Shown here one piece after another: positions 24,077 to 36,999 of a stretch of 64,000 nucleotides of DNA (position 1 is the stretch's first letter; each line of letters opens with the position of its first letter). Both the position numbers and the translations under genes were made by a program. Under the pieces are notes generated by a model. It was not told the origin of the DNA and ran no database searches. It saw only the letters and a list, made by a program, of their open reading frames with translations. Origin of the DNA: Nymphaea colorata (taxonomy: Eukaryota > Streptophyta > Magnoliopsida > Nymphaeales > Nymphaeaceae); NCBI RefSeq assembly GCF_008831285.2, contig NC_045147.1:20464581-20528580 (forward strand), read 5' to 3'.

Positions 24077-25439
24077 CTAGGTAACAGTCACTGAGTTAGT
24101 CTGTAGAAAACAAAAAATCACTAAGTGCACAAGATATTTGCAGAGGAACAAAATAAATCTTAAGTGCACAAAATAGAATGCTGGTGATCATTCTATTTGT
24201 GTTGATGTACCAAGTTGATTTAGTGAATCTTGATGAATTTGATGGGAAGAAAAGGGAAAAAGAACTTTTCAAGTGTAGGTGGTTGACTTTTTTCAAGAAA
24301 AAAAAATGGATATTTTTATGGGGACAAGAAAGACATGGAAAAACCTTACCAATCTCATAGTGAAGAAGAAAAATATTTCAAGAAATCTTTCTCAGTGTTT
24401 TATGCATAGGTATATTTATGACACAAATTTCTCCAACGAAGTACACCTTGAAATGTGTTTCTTGTTCATCAAGGACCCGCTAAATGATATAGAGGATAGT
24501 TTCTTTACACATTTTTCCCTCTTGGGAACACATCTTGAAAGCTTCCTGTTGACCAACAAAGAGGAGGGTCGTATAGATCTTTCATCTGTTTTATTGATAC
24601 ATACTGGACCTGGTTTTACAGTAGTCTCATATTTGGTTGCACATGAGCTGGACTTGCTATCTTTACATTTAATAATTTATTCTTGTTAAAAAATCTTTAG
24701 AAAAATTGTATTTTAAAATGTTTGCTTGCATGACTCGAAAATGATCATGCAATGAAAAAAATTTGGCACACGCATACAACCATTGCATACTGAGTCATCA
24801 TTATAGGCAGTACCAGTGGCAAAAAAACATGTGAATTTCTGATATGATGTTTTAGATCTCATTTCAGGAGAAACATGCTTATTTGGTCTACTGAGAGCAC
24901 CACATTCAAGACTTTGCATTGTACTAGCGTTCCAGAGATAGTCATGTATGAACGACTTTTATGGCAATTGAATCAACATATGAATTTATCAAAAATTAAG
25001 AGAAAATGATATAACAGTGCAAAACATAATTACATAAATCATTGATATGGAAATCTACAAATTGTTGTGCTAATGAATATGCATTATAATTTATAAGGCA
25101 TCTGTCCCCAAAAACTTATTTACCAAGTTTAGATTCAGTTGATTTAATGTAAGGAAGTCGTTAGTTTGTGGATCGGCCCCAACCACTTCTAACTCCTGGT
25201 AAAAGGGCCTAGTCCACATAGTTGAACAACAAAAAGTAGAAAAGAGAAAAAAAAAAAAAACTAAGTCTCCCACATTAACTTTGAATATTTTAAGATATTC
25301 TATTTGTAGAATAAATTCAAAAGACAAATATTTAAAGCAAAAAAGACACCCGTTTTAGCGACATTAGTGAAGCAAAATGGAGAAAAGAATAAAAGATCAC
25401 GCATGATGGAACCCAAAAGCCGACAAAACATGAACTTCA

Positions 25440-25535
25440 CTAACCGACTGGTGGTTTGAGCTCTCCACCAGCAGCATACTTGCCCATGACCCCGTTTTCA
25501 CCTTTTATTCCAGGGCAACTCCCATGTAGTGAAGT
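25440..25535 (-). pseudogene. unrecognised C-terminal exon-like block
   Basis: The minus strand encodes PGIKGENGVMGKYAAGGELK followed by PPVG and a stop. The composition suggests the end of a protein, but I do not recognise it. Repeated at about 49,463-49,557, where a 6-base deletion lies just outside. Confidence 0.3.
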
Positions 25536-26029
25536 CAAGTCTGCAAACATGAAAAATCAATATCTAGATTAGGTTTGTCCGAATTTCAACAGGAAAACTA
25601 AACAGATGCTTGATGGCGAATGGCGTAAACAGCTGCCAAGAAATACGGATTCTTTAACTCGACCTAAAAAGGTTTCGGCTTAAGCAGGCACAGCATCCAC
25701 ATCCATAATACTCCTATCGTTTCATACCCCAAGAAGAGAACACAGTTTCACAAAAATCAAACCTAGAACTAGAAGAGATAGAGAAAGAGAGAATAATTAC
25801 TGAATCAGTCTGACAAATGAAAATTCTCCTATGCTTAGGGCAGATGGTGAGCGAGGAAAGCAAGAATGATCAATTAACTTGAAATTTCGCTCAATTAGCT
25901 TGGGAAATGAAATTTCTCCTATGCTTAGGGCAAACAGCGGGCAAGTGAAGCAAGTAGCGACAACAATGTTGATAGATGGATAGTCAGCTAGAGGTCAAGA
26001 CCAAGAGACACAGATCAAGAGAAAAACAA

Positions 26030-26425
26030 TAAGAATGGCCAATCAAGGTAGAGAGGGAACCGGAGAGTAAGAGAGATGTACAGAAATCGCCAATCGGTAG
26101 ACAAAATATAAAGAAAGGGACAGATCGAGAGATCAAAGAGGAGACTGAACGAAAAACAGTCAGAATGGCCAATCGAGAGAGAGAGGGAGTCGGAGAGTGA
26201 GAGAGGTGTACATAAATCGCCAATCGGTAGACAAAAAACAAAGAAAGAGACAAATCGAGATATAGAGATCAAAGAGGATATTGAACTAAAACAGTCAGAA
26301 TGGCCAATCGAGGGAGAGAGGGAACCGGAGAGTGAGAGAGGTGTACATAAATCCCCAATCGGTAGACAAAAAATAAAGAAAGGGACAGATCGAGATCGAG
26401 AGATGAAAGAGGAGATTGAACGTTA
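26030..26425. repeat. purine-rich minisatellite, about 130-bp unit x 3
   Basis: Units starting near 26,033, 26,162 and 26,297 share AATGGCCAATCRAGG-AGAGAGGGA, GGTGTACATAAATCSCCAATCGGTAGACAAA and GGGACAGATCGAGA. The strand is strongly purine-biased. The same array is at 50,046-50,440. Minus-strand ORFs of 85-148 codons across it are products of the repeat. Confidence 0.8.
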
Positions 26426-27005
26426 ATGGAGATCGAGAGAACGTACTAGAAAAGAAGCAGGGAGAGATAGAGAGAGAGAGATCAGGAAAAGTACCGAGCG
26501 CGAGATAACAAAATGGGGAGAGATTAGATGAAAATAGGAAATTACATTTCTTATAGAAAAAATTGCTCACCCTAACATGCGCTTGTGCTTGTGCGGATAT
26601 TGGGAACGATTCCCCAAACCATGAACCAGGAAACGTGGTGGTGCGATGAGATGTTGTCACCGGCGGTGATGAGGTTGAGGAAGTTGGCCCAGCAGAGGAC
26701 GAGATGTGCAAAGATGTGGCGGTTTCGGAGGATGACGGCAATCTCTCCCAAACCCTCTCGAAAACCTCTCTCTCCCGTCGCCCCCTCGAACGCTTTGATT
26801 CCGTGAAATATTCGTGACTCGCTTGAAACGCAAAAAATCTCGCGAATTATTGCAGTGTCACCACTTGGCTCCTTTGTCTCTCGACCTTTTAGATGCCCCC
26901 GTTCCCTTCCGGTCATAGCGATCATTGTTCTTGTGGATCAAAAATTTTCCCAAACCAGAAAAACAGAACGAGCGAATGGAGGAGGGAGGAAACTTACAGT
27001 CTTAC

Positions 27006-27083
27006 TCCACCATCAGAGGCAAGTAGCGAATTGTAAAGGATGAACTGTGGCAACCCAGGCACGCAATCTGCATCCTCCTCCAT
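27006..27083 (-). pseudogene. possible MCM9 first exon, unit A2
   Basis: ATG at 27,083 opens MEEDADCVPGLPQFILYNSL and runs to a GGA|GTAAG donor at 27,005. Plant MCM9 proteins start with a short acidic segment followed by a hydrophobic LxxYLLxxH-like stretch, so this could be exon 1 of the MCM9 remnant. The clathrin block and unrelated blocks lie between this and exons 2-3. Identification is tentative. Copy in B: 51,021-51,098. Confidence 0.35.
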
Positions 27084-27539
27084 TCTCGGCACCATCGAGG
27101 ATCCAGCCTCGCTCCCATCGAGAGAGAGCGAGAGAGGGTGCTTTCCCTCAGATTTCCCCTCCTCCGATAGCACTCGGCGGGAAAAAAGACGGCCTTCAAC
27201 GGTGACGGTTGAGAAGTTGTGTTTCTTGAACTTCTTGATTATAACTTTAGAAAATTTAAAAGCGTCTCCCGGGTAATTCCCCGCCCCCAAGCAAGAAACG
27301 GAGGCAATCGATACACGGTCAACATTTTGGCGAGTAATGTGCCACTCCCTAGATTTGAAATCCAGATAATGCCATTTAAATCTGGATCCGAAGCTCCATA
27401 TGGAATTGACAATATGTGATCAGATTTAAGTTATATTATTCAGTTTAACTTGGTCTCAACCTTGGTAAATGAAATTCATATTCGAATAACTTAGACTCCT
27501 CCCTCATTTTTCAGAATTGTTCTTGGACCTTTCTATAGT

Positions 27540-28960
27540 AGGGGGCGGTGGGGTGGGGGAGTTTAGATGTCATTTATTTGCCCATGAAAGAGCAAATGCT
27601 CTACCTATAAATTCCTTTTTTTATCCTTAAATAGACTTAAAGATCGGGGCAATCCATGGATCAGATGCGGTTTAGCAGTTTTGACAGTTTTGGCTCTACA
27701 TATTTCCAATTCCCCTGTCGATCCAAGTTCAAAATGTAGTTCTATTAGCTGGGAAATAACAATATTTTCTAATATAGGACTTGGATAACACCACATGATT
27801 TTTGTACTTAATGTTTAAAATTATTGTTTTCGTTCAAATGCTGCTAAAATGTTTAGAAAACATTAGCCAGCCACATCATTTTGGCACATTTAATTCAAAC
27901 TACAAGAATTGTGTATCCCGTTAACAGTACTTTTGTTGTAAACATTCTTTAACCGTTTCATAGTTGTAAGATATCATGACAGAAGTAATACAAACATCAA
28001 ATCATCCCATATCTTATAAAACGTAAATGCCAGAATCCAGTGATGCTATAAACAACATGATCTAGCGTTTGGGTCATTTCTTCTCCCAAGAATATTAAAA
28101 GGATTACAAACAAAAAGGCAAAGGAAAGATAATTAAAATTAAGATTCCCTATCTCCCAGCAAGGTTCGATATGAAACTTTCCAACATATTTATCAAATAT
28201 TGGTCTTGCTGTCCGTCTTATGATATTGCATATTGCATGCAGAAGTTGCATAAAAACATTAGAACACAAAGTACTTTCTTGAATTTAGTGGATAAATGCC
28301 AAGTTTGAGTTTCCACCTTATCCATTTAAAACCAGACATCACTAATAAACATGTTCAACCAATATGCAGGAAAGGGCTGAAACTGTACTTGGATATAGTT
28401 CACCGAACAACTCTTCATCTATATAAAATGACAATCCAGCAAGACCAAAGCTACTAAATCGACAGCAAAGTACCACACGAACTTATCAATGTAGGAGCCA
28501 AAAGCAGAAAATTTTAGGTTCTTTTAGAAAGATGCAAGAGAAGGCAACCCACAAGTAAGTAAGCAGAATGTGAAATTCATGAAAAGTCAACTCAGTCATA
28601 ATCAGGATTCTTCACCCAAAAAGGCATGAAACTGGTTGCATCAAGGTTGAGTTCATCTCATGGACAGGTTTGATATACGGATCAGTGTAACAAAAGTTTT
28701 CAGTAGGAATAAGCCATGTAAACAAATCGATGAAACAGAAAATTAAATATTACGAAATCAGATATTTTAGTTAAATTAGTACAATCGAGAACATGCTTTC
28801 GTTAGTAAAATACTGATATTAAATAATTCACAGCTAAATGTTTAGGAAGCGAAAAAAATACATGTGAATCCTTAACATTGAGGACAATTAAGAGACACAA
28901 GCCCATTCACACAAACACACGCACATACACAAACAGATATATTACACGTATGGACTATGT
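27540..28960. other. non-coding stretch with internal paralogy to 14.2 and 16.5 kb
   Basis: No gene seen. 27,713-27,925 matches 14,159-14,395, and 27,928-28,030 matches 16,481-16,580 (landmark ATCATGACAGAAGTAA-ACAAACATCAAATCATCCCATA). The remainder to 28,960 is AT-rich without convincing coding sense. Confidence 0.5.
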
Positions 28961-29479
28961 GCACTAATAATGAGGGCAGCTTAAGTTGCATGGATAACTT
29001 TTAATTATATATTAAAAGTTCACCTATCACTTGGTAAATGAAACTAGTAGACATTATAAGAAACAACCGCAAAGCCGTAAGGACCTTGAAAAAATGACCT
29101 TGCCTGTTTTCTTTCCTATTTTCAGGAGTCACTACTGGGTGTAACGTCAGAAAACATGTCGAGAGAGCATCAACAGATGCAAAGGCAGTCATAACAACAT
29201 ATGAAGGAAAACAGAACCATGAAGAAGCCACCATACAGCCAATCTAGGAATCTGCAGTAACAATAAATTGCCAGAGCCAGTGAATCCTCCTGTATCTGAT
29301 AAACCAAATGCTCTCTTGGAATGAACAACAGCATGTGACAACACTTCAGAGTGGGAGTAGCGTGTTACCTAAGCAAGAATGCAAGAATTTGATGCCGTTC
29401 ACAGCAACAATGCATAACAAAAACAGTTTTTCTTTTTCCGTGCTTTTGTTTTTTGCTCATACCTTACCACACAGAAATA

Positions 29480-29890
29480 TCACAACAGTTCCCTTGGAGA
29501 AGTCTTCATAGAAAGGCACCCTTGGCAGCATGATTCCCGTCTGAACTGAAGAAGAGAGTTCAATTCCCTGAAACGTACTCTCTTGGCATGATCAGATCCT
29601 ACCTGTTGAGACTTTAAGTTGTAGGACGATGCAGAAGACAAGTAAGCGGCTCTTTCCAGGCATTCACATTGTCCATAAGCTTTCCATTTTCCTTGGATTG
29701 TCTCCTTCCCCTCTCCCTCATTAGGTGAACCAACAGCAGGAAGTGCGGACATGAGAGAAAACCCAATTTTGGATCCTAATAAGAGAACCCTCCACGGGCT
29801 CTTCCCATATTCCAAAAGAGAGATGCCTATAATTTTTAAAAGGATTTGACAGAAAGAGAGAAAAAGGTCAACACCAAGCTCATTAAGCAA
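29480..29890 (-). pseudogene. unrecognised exon-like fragment, copy 2 of 3
   Basis: Counterpart of 7,937-8,300. The block encoding SSIQTGIMLPRVPFYEDF and KGTVVIFLCG is kept, while the upstream CPNWTVEQ block is mostly deleted. A second block at about 29,275-29,350 encodes SEVLSHAVVHSKRAFGLSDT. The family is not recognised. Confidence 0.35.
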
Positions 29891-31338
29891 ATGTGTGCAC
29901 CAGCATGGTATTATTTAAAGAAATAGAAGGTGTGGAGCTGGTGAGCGTTTAACTTTTGTTTCCTACATGATCATGTTCATCACCTAAATGATCATGTTCA
30001 TCAGCATCCATATTCAGTGCCACCATGTTGGAGCTGGAGTGTTTACCTTCTTAATGAGCTTGGTGTTCGGCCTCTTTAGGCCTCTGTAGGTTCAAAATTA
30101 TACGAAGGCTGATAAAACAGCATCTATCTTTTGGAATATGGGAAGAGCCCATTGTTAGGATTTGGAACTTTTGTCGTGTCTTTTTCTCCCTGCACATTTT
30201 TTTTAATAGGAAATATAAGGTCAACGCCCCAACTCCAAACATTGTAGCTCCAAGCATAGCTTAAAAAACCCCAGCTCAATCTGATTATTTAATTGGATTC
30301 CCAAAGGTTCGACATATGGTATCTCTAATTTGAGAAGGGACAAACTTCAAGGAGGGTCCCTTTAATTTCAGGACAGATCAGTGAATCAACGGGGCGTTAA
30401 GGAATTAAAAGATAGATAGATAGACGTTACTTTAACCAAGTAGTAAAGTGAGTCACTTCAACCAAGTACTAAAGTGAGACCATAATCTGATCTCGAACTA
30501 ATTGATACCAACCACACCATTAATTCACGACCAACCAGCCCAAAATCACTAATGACCTCCATAGTAAGATGGGCCCTTTCAGCCAGGCATACCCAAAATC
30601 AGAACTGCTCCAACCATTTCCAGGCAATCAAAGACAGCCTTAATGTCACTCACCAGCAAAGCTTACCTTAGCTTAACTTTAGAGCAGGGTTGCCAAATTT
30701 TATAGGATGCTAAGCAAATCAGTTGGCCTCTGTATGAAACTCCCATGCAGAAACATTGTTGACAAATCATTTGTCCTGACAGGGATAATTTTATTTCATG
30801 TTTTCCTGTAGCCACGGAAAACTTTGAACCAAGAACTTTAAATCAGACGGTCAGGACACCATAACGACCAAACTCTTGTAAGCAATTGATGGCAGTCAAG
30901 AGTGCAAGATCTCAGCAAACAAACCTCAGTCTTATATGTACCTAACCCCAGTGTGTCTATATCCCAGGAAAAAAAAACACAAAGCAAGAAAAAGGCAAAC
31001 AAACAAACAAAAGAAAAGGCTCACTGGAGACTAACAAAAGTTGGCATAAATGAGAAATATCAAAGAAAAAAACTCTTCAGTCTTCACCATCAACTGCCTG
31101 CCAACATCCCTACCAGAGGAGCGAGATACTTCTATCCAAGTCTTTCAGAGTAGTGCAAATGCTAATAGCATAAAAACAATAAAGAAAAGAGCATGGAATG
31201 TATTGGCTGCCATATCTGCCAGGCTGCAATGCATCTTCATGTTATTAGATTTGAATAATATTGCTTGGAGAAACATAGGTAAAACAGCACCGAAACACAT
31301 CACTTAAATGCATGGGAATGAATAAACAAAATAATCAC

Positions 31339-31438
31339 CTTGATGGTGCTGTATGTAGTAAGCAATACCACCAACAGGAATAAACTCACCACCTAAGTAT
31401 GCAGATTCCTTCCATTCCCAAGCAATTTCGACGGTACG
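31339..31438 (-). pseudogene. unrecognised exon (VEIAWEW block), acceptor deleted
   Basis: Same block as 56,511-56,612, but about 30 bases carrying the acceptor and upstream intron are missing: GGTACGT runs directly into AAAACAATATTGG. The coding part otherwise matches copy B closely. Confidence 0.45.
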
Positions 31439-31921
31439 TAAAACAATATTGGAAAAAGGACTACGTTTCCACCCATGGTTGGACCCTTTAGGAGGTATAA
31501 AACCATTTTGGGTTTTCTTGAAATGTTTATATATTCTAGATTTACCTAGATCCCATGTTCTAATGTTTACTTTTTCATTGTCGATCGAAGGAAGTCCGTA
31601 AGTACCTACCTATTAACATTGTCTCAATATTAACATGTAGCATGTGCACTGTAGATGTGACGAGGCCCTTGTAGAACTCTTATGGTTCAAAAGAGGGGAA
31701 AATCTCTAAAAGGTGAGATAAACAATCAAATGATTTAACCTAAAAAAATAAAGCCCACAAAGAAGCATATCAAAAGCACGTAGGCCTGGTTACATGGGAT
31801 ATGGCATGGCAAGCACAAAAACTTGACATCACAAAACATACCAATCAAGCTTTTGTTGTCTCAGGCCTTCTTCAAAACAAAAAGTTTGCAAGACAGTAAA
31901 CAGCTAATGATGCATGCTATT

Positions 31922-34900
31922 CCGGACAACGGCTGCTTGGGGGTTAGGCCCCCATCCTTTTATTTCAACAAAATAAGAGGTATATACAACAAAAATTGAT
32001 CCAGAAGGACCTCATCATCTATGATTGGTTTCTTTAAGTGGATCCCACATGTCATCTGTGGGATTCCATCTGGTATACATGCCATTGTCCGGAATGGACA
32101 TCAAAAGGTTGGTGGCTTCAGCGAGAGGCCATCTCCTGCAAAAAACAATCCTATTGAGAAGACTGCTGAACATAGAGTTAGTGTCAGTGTTGCGCCTGCC
32201 TGTTAGGGTACTGCGGAATTGCTGCTTCCAATCGCCACTATTGGCCAGTATATAGATACGCCCTTGATTATCTTCTAAGTTAACCAGGTACCCGATGCAT
32301 TCCATAAGTATCTCGGTCTCCCACCATTCAGACATGTTGCCAAACCAGCAAGCTAGACCGTGGCGAAACCGGCCGGCTGTGTCTCTAATGAGGCCTGCGA
32401 CCCCTTTTCTACCAGCCATAAACAGGGAGGTAATGCTGATTTCCACCCATGTATCTGCTCGGTTTGCTCCATTGCTCCACAAGATCCCTGTGCATAACCA
32501 GTTTTGAGTTTTAACTCATTGCGATATAATCCATTGATACGTCCACCAATGATCGCAGCAGTGTGACCAGAAAATTTTGGCCACATTGCCTATAGGAATA
32601 TCTCCTCTATGCTTAAACTGGTTGCGCATTTTCCAAATGAATCAAATCCCCAAATGGAAACTGTCTTTCCAGCATTTATCCAAGGTTTTGTCTTTGAAGC
32701 CTTGCTTGTGCCACCTGATGAGTCCTTGCTTTAAGAATTGAGGGCTCCAATGCCATGGAGCAGTACGCCCAAACTTGCCATAGATGCAAGCCCAAATGGG
32801 TCTAGCACCCTTGCATTCAAAAAAAAGGTGTGAAATATCTTCACTCGCTTGCTTGCAAACATAACACCTTGATGCTAGATGACCACCTTGCTTTTTCACT
32901 AACTCATCCGTTGGAAGACGGTCAGCACAGCCTAAGTACACCGCACAGCCTAAGTACACCACCCAGGCGGCCCTTGGGAGTCGTCTTCCTTTCCACACTA
33001 GCATATTATCGATGGACTCATTGCCTTTCTTACGTATTCGTTGCCATATGTCGCGCCTGGTGATCTCCCCTTTATTATCATTCCTCCATGTAAGAACATC
33101 CGGCTGTTCCACCTGAATCGTAGGCAAAGAGGCAAGAATATTAAGACCGGTAAGGAAGCCTCTTATGTACTCCCCGTTCGTCTCAATGATCTCTTTGACT
33201 GAACACGGGATACAGTTTTGGACGAGATGAAGGTGAGATATGGGAATCTTGTCTATCAGTCGATCAACCCCCCAATGATCTGTCCAGAATTTTGCCAAGG
33301 CACCATTCCCTATTTTCCAAACGACTTGCTCTTTCACCTTGCTCCATGACCGCAACGCCATACGCCGCTCTGGACACCCTTTTTCTCCTCACACTACTGT
33401 CAAGCAGTCCCTTGCGCTCATAGTATCGCCCTTTGACAAGGGTAGCCCAAGGGGAGGCCTGCTGCGACACTAAAAAAGCCATGTTGGCCATATTAGTTTC
33501 CTTGATATCTCTGAGGCCCTCTAACTTAGGGAGGCAGAGAGTTGACCACTTCATGTGATGGTAATTTTTACCGTCTGCCATATCTCCCCACAGAAAATCA
33601 GTTGCCATTTTGTTCAATTGTTTGCAAGTTGCCGGAAGATTAGCAACTAGGCTCCAATAGCTAGGCATTGCGGAGAGAACATGTTTGATTAAACACAGAC
33701 GGCCTGCAAACGAGAGACATTTTTGTTTCCAGAGTGCAAGCTTTTGGGAGGACCGAAGGATTAGCTGTCTGCATTGCACCTTTGTCAAGGCATTCGTCTG
33801 AAGGGGAATACCAAGATAGGTGGTGGGGAGGGCCCCTTGACGCCAGCCCATTTCATGCTCAATGAGATTTAACACTTGACTGTCCATATTGAATGGGAGG
33901 ATTGTACTTTTGGCAGTATTCATAACCAAGCCAGAGCAGGAGGCGAACTGGAGGCGAACTCATCTAGACACACTTTTAAATGGCGCAAGTTTTAAAATAA
34001 TATCGCATTCACGGTATTCCAATTGGACTGGAAGAAATTATTACCAAACCCATCTGGGCCGGTGCCTCCATTACTGCCCACTAAATTTCTTCTGTAGTGA
34101 TAGGTTTCAATAGGTCAGCATTCTCCTCTAGAGACACGGTAGGGGCTAGGGCGAGAGAATGCGGTAGGCACCCATCACCTTGAACATTCGCTAAAAGATC
34201 GACAAAGAAGTCCGTGCAAGCTGAGAATATATCAGGCAGGTCTGTTAGGAGCTGACCCCCATGGGAGATAATGTCGATCTTGTTCCTCCTTCGCCTCCCA
34301 TTAGCGATTCCTTGGAAGAATTTGGTGTTGAGGTCTCCATCCTTGATCCATTTGATTCTGGATTTTTGGCACCGGCCACTTTCAATCTGAGACTGTAGGT
34401 ATTTAAGTTTAGATTTGATATCCGCAATATGGGGGGATAGATCATTGGCTGCACCTTTGCACCACATCTTTAACTTGTCCCTGGTGGTAGATAAACCCCA
34501 AAAACAACAAAAGTTTGACCTGTTGAGGGGATATAAAACTGGGCGACAATCCAATGGGGATGAGCATACCAGTTTTGGAGAGTCACTACCGTCGGATCCC
34601 AGAGGCCAAAGGCCAATGATGCGCGCCGAAAGATGGATGTTGGAGATTTGACAATAGTTTGGAATCTTGAACTAAACTTCTGAAGCTGTTCCGCGTTAAG
34701 CTTGGAATCAATAGCAAAAGCAATGGAAGACTTAGTAGACCTAAGAGTACTTAAGAACTCATGTTGGGCTGGAGTAACGTTCCAAGATAGGATCTTCATG
34801 GGCAAGGAGTTTCATGCCCCATCCTTACTTCTCTGACCGTTGTAATGGTAGAGAAGTCATCAGCCTTGTCCCCTGCCATCCCCTCAGGGAGGCTTCCATG

Positions 34901-36456
34901 TCCTCTAAGGACCCTCCTGTTGGCCCTGGACTAACCCTGCCATAGTTAGGTTCTCACCCTCTTTAGTCCTCCTTTCGACAACTTCCTTATGCTTGAGTGT
35001 TCTTTTCTTGGCCTTGTCAGCCAATTGGGCATTGATGGGAGATTTCATGGATTTACAATGACTCCTTGTATCGGGTAAAGCCTGAGAAGGTCCCTGTATG
35101 CTTTCGCTTTCCAATTGCATTGGGTTTTGTTGAGGACCTGTCGCGCCCTTACTTCTACTCTGTATGTCTTGTGTGCCTGAACGATTACCATCCGTTTCGT
35201 TGTTAGCAGCAACCAACTTGCTTGATTCCTGCCCATGATTGTCTTCAGGGGCTGTTCCCCTCTTTTCAGAGCGACGGAGATTCCTTTCCTCAACCTCTGT
35301 CCCCTCTGTCCCCTCCACCATATTTGAGATGTTGTGTTCCGAGTGAGAGTCTGGTTTTCATTGGGATCTTCTCTTGGGAGTTCTAACTTGTTGCCAGGCA
35401 TTAAGGGTGCTCTTGTCCCCTTCCTTGGGAGCCTCACTCAGGAGCCATCAAAGTGGGTTGTGAATCCACATTTATGACAGTACTTGACCTTAGTTTCCTA
35501 TTCAATAGATTGAACAAAAGTTTTACCAAACCCAAGCGGGATGTCGATTTTTACGCAGGCAGGCAAGCGCAGACACCATATCCAAATTCGGACACCATTG
35601 GAACTCTCAATCAGCATAGGCATTCCAGGATGCCATTGGTTAGCAATAAGCAGTCTTCCTCCCACAAACCATCGACCAGGCGACAAAATGAATTTCAAAT
35701 TAGCTTCAGAAGTTGTGCGGAGAAGGAACATACCTTTCCCAACGGAGGTGAACTTAAGGTCTGTGATACTAGGCCATAAGCTGCGAAGGCTCGCAAAGAT
35801 GAAGCTATAGTCGAGCCGACCTTTCCCAGCCCCTCCTGCTAGAGTTGCTATGGCGCTGAAGCGGAACGGCTGGCATATGACTCATATGATTGTTGAGAGA
35901 TAACCAGGCGTTTCTTCCCTGCCACCTCTTTCTTCTCCAGCGGGGGCATGTTCATCTCTGGAGGCTATCTCCATCCACAATAGCCGCCCACGATTTCCCC
36001 ATTTTTGGACTGTAAGGAGAAGGCAGATCCTTACCTCTAGCAGCACCATCTTCACTATCACCCAAAATCATGGGTTCTCCGCTTTCAGCTGGTTCTCCCA
36101 TCCTCGGGAGCGGGCCAGAGGCCCGCTGCAGCCAGCAACTCCTCCTTCCAACGTTTCAGGGTCGCCTCTGCCCTGTCTTTGCCTTGAGCCCCCTATGGAG
36201 GATATCACCCATTCACCCATAGAAAGTTTATCCGACAGCTTTACCTTTGCTCCTTGCAATCCTCCAGCAGCACCATCTGCAGTACCACCCTCCCTCATCC
36301 ATGGGTTCTCCGCTTACATCTGGTTCTCCCATCCTCGGGGGCGTCTGCTGGGCCAGAGGCCCACTGCGGCCGGCAGCTCCCCCCTCCAACGTATCAAGAT
36401 CGCCTCTGCCCTAGGAGAGAGAACGTTTCTCAAAAAGGGTTTTTACCTCTTCTGAG
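31922..36456 (-). mobile_element. L1-type LINE, copy A, internally deleted
   Basis: Flanked by a 15-bp target duplication ATGATGCATGCTATT at 31907-31921 and 36457-36471. Reading 5' to 3' on the minus strand: ORF1 (DUF4283-like, FVGGRLLIANQWHPGMPM) at about 36,430-35,500; linker; ORF2 start MPMKILSWNV at 34,805; remains of endonuclease; connection region (KWIKDGDLNTKFF); RT palm end and thumb (GMxW, TTYLGIPL, WKxKxLSFAGR) at 33,929-33,300; zf-RVT zinc finger (CYVCKQASEDISHLFFEC) near 32,850; RNase H-like RVT_3 (GVAGLIRDTAGRF) near 32,400. Most of the endonuclease and the RT fingers and palm, including the catalytic Asp motif, are deleted. Frames are broken. It is dead. Confidence 0.9.
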
Positions 36457-36870
36457 ATGATGCATGCTATTAAAACAAACCGAAACGTCATTCTATGCTG
36501 AAAGTGCTTCTTACAGATTATAGCGGGAGGACCTGCTCCAAAGCAGCATGTGAGGATAAAGTAGCTCCAGACAACATGCTTACGGTCCTCTTGCTACCAC
36601 TTTCAAGTTTCAGGAACCTCCTCATCCACACACTTTATTGCACACTATGCTGAACATTTTTTAAGTGTAAAGCTGCATTCAACCACGCGTATATGTAATG
36701 GTCTTTGGAATTTATCAAATTTTGACGTGCCTTGCATTAAAACCACATACTTTAAGCCTGCAAATTTGAAATACCAACGACAACCACAACTACAAAATAA
36801 TCATTGATTGAAGTGTACTTGAAATGTAAACCAAATACAAGAAAATTACGGCATGATATGGTACACAGAC

Positions 36871-36999
36871 AATATCAGTCAAGAGAGTTCCACGTTCAGG
36901 ACCAAGTTCAATAAGGTTCACTTTCTCAAGTTCAATAAGGTTCACTTTCTCTGATTGCCCATCTGTTCCCAAAGACATACACTCCATATGCCAATCATT
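36871..36999 (-). pseudogene. NDUFAF7/MidA-type methyltransferase exon fragment, copy A
   Basis: Past a TGTAG acceptor, the minus strand reads MIGIWSVCLWEQMG, then after a one-base deletion SEKVNLIELGPERGTLLTDI. This is the signature MIGxWxxxxWEQMG-PxKVNLVELGPGRGTLMADLLR of the mitochondrial complex I assembly methyltransferase NDUFAF7 (MidA). The SAM-binding GPGRG is GPERG here. Copy A also repeats EKVNLIEL in tandem (24 bases), absent from copy B. The frameshift is shared, so the exon was dead before duplication. No other exons of the gene were found. Confidence 0.75.

Noticed and set aside
26015-26741. Minus-strand ORFs rich in Ser/Leu (MSLSLFFVYRL and others)
   Set aside because: They read through the 130-bp purine minisatellite and share its period; no domain is visible.
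31922-36456. Independent LINE insertions in A and B
   Set aside because: Both have the same 15-bp target duplication in the same flanking sequence, so one insertion was duplicated.
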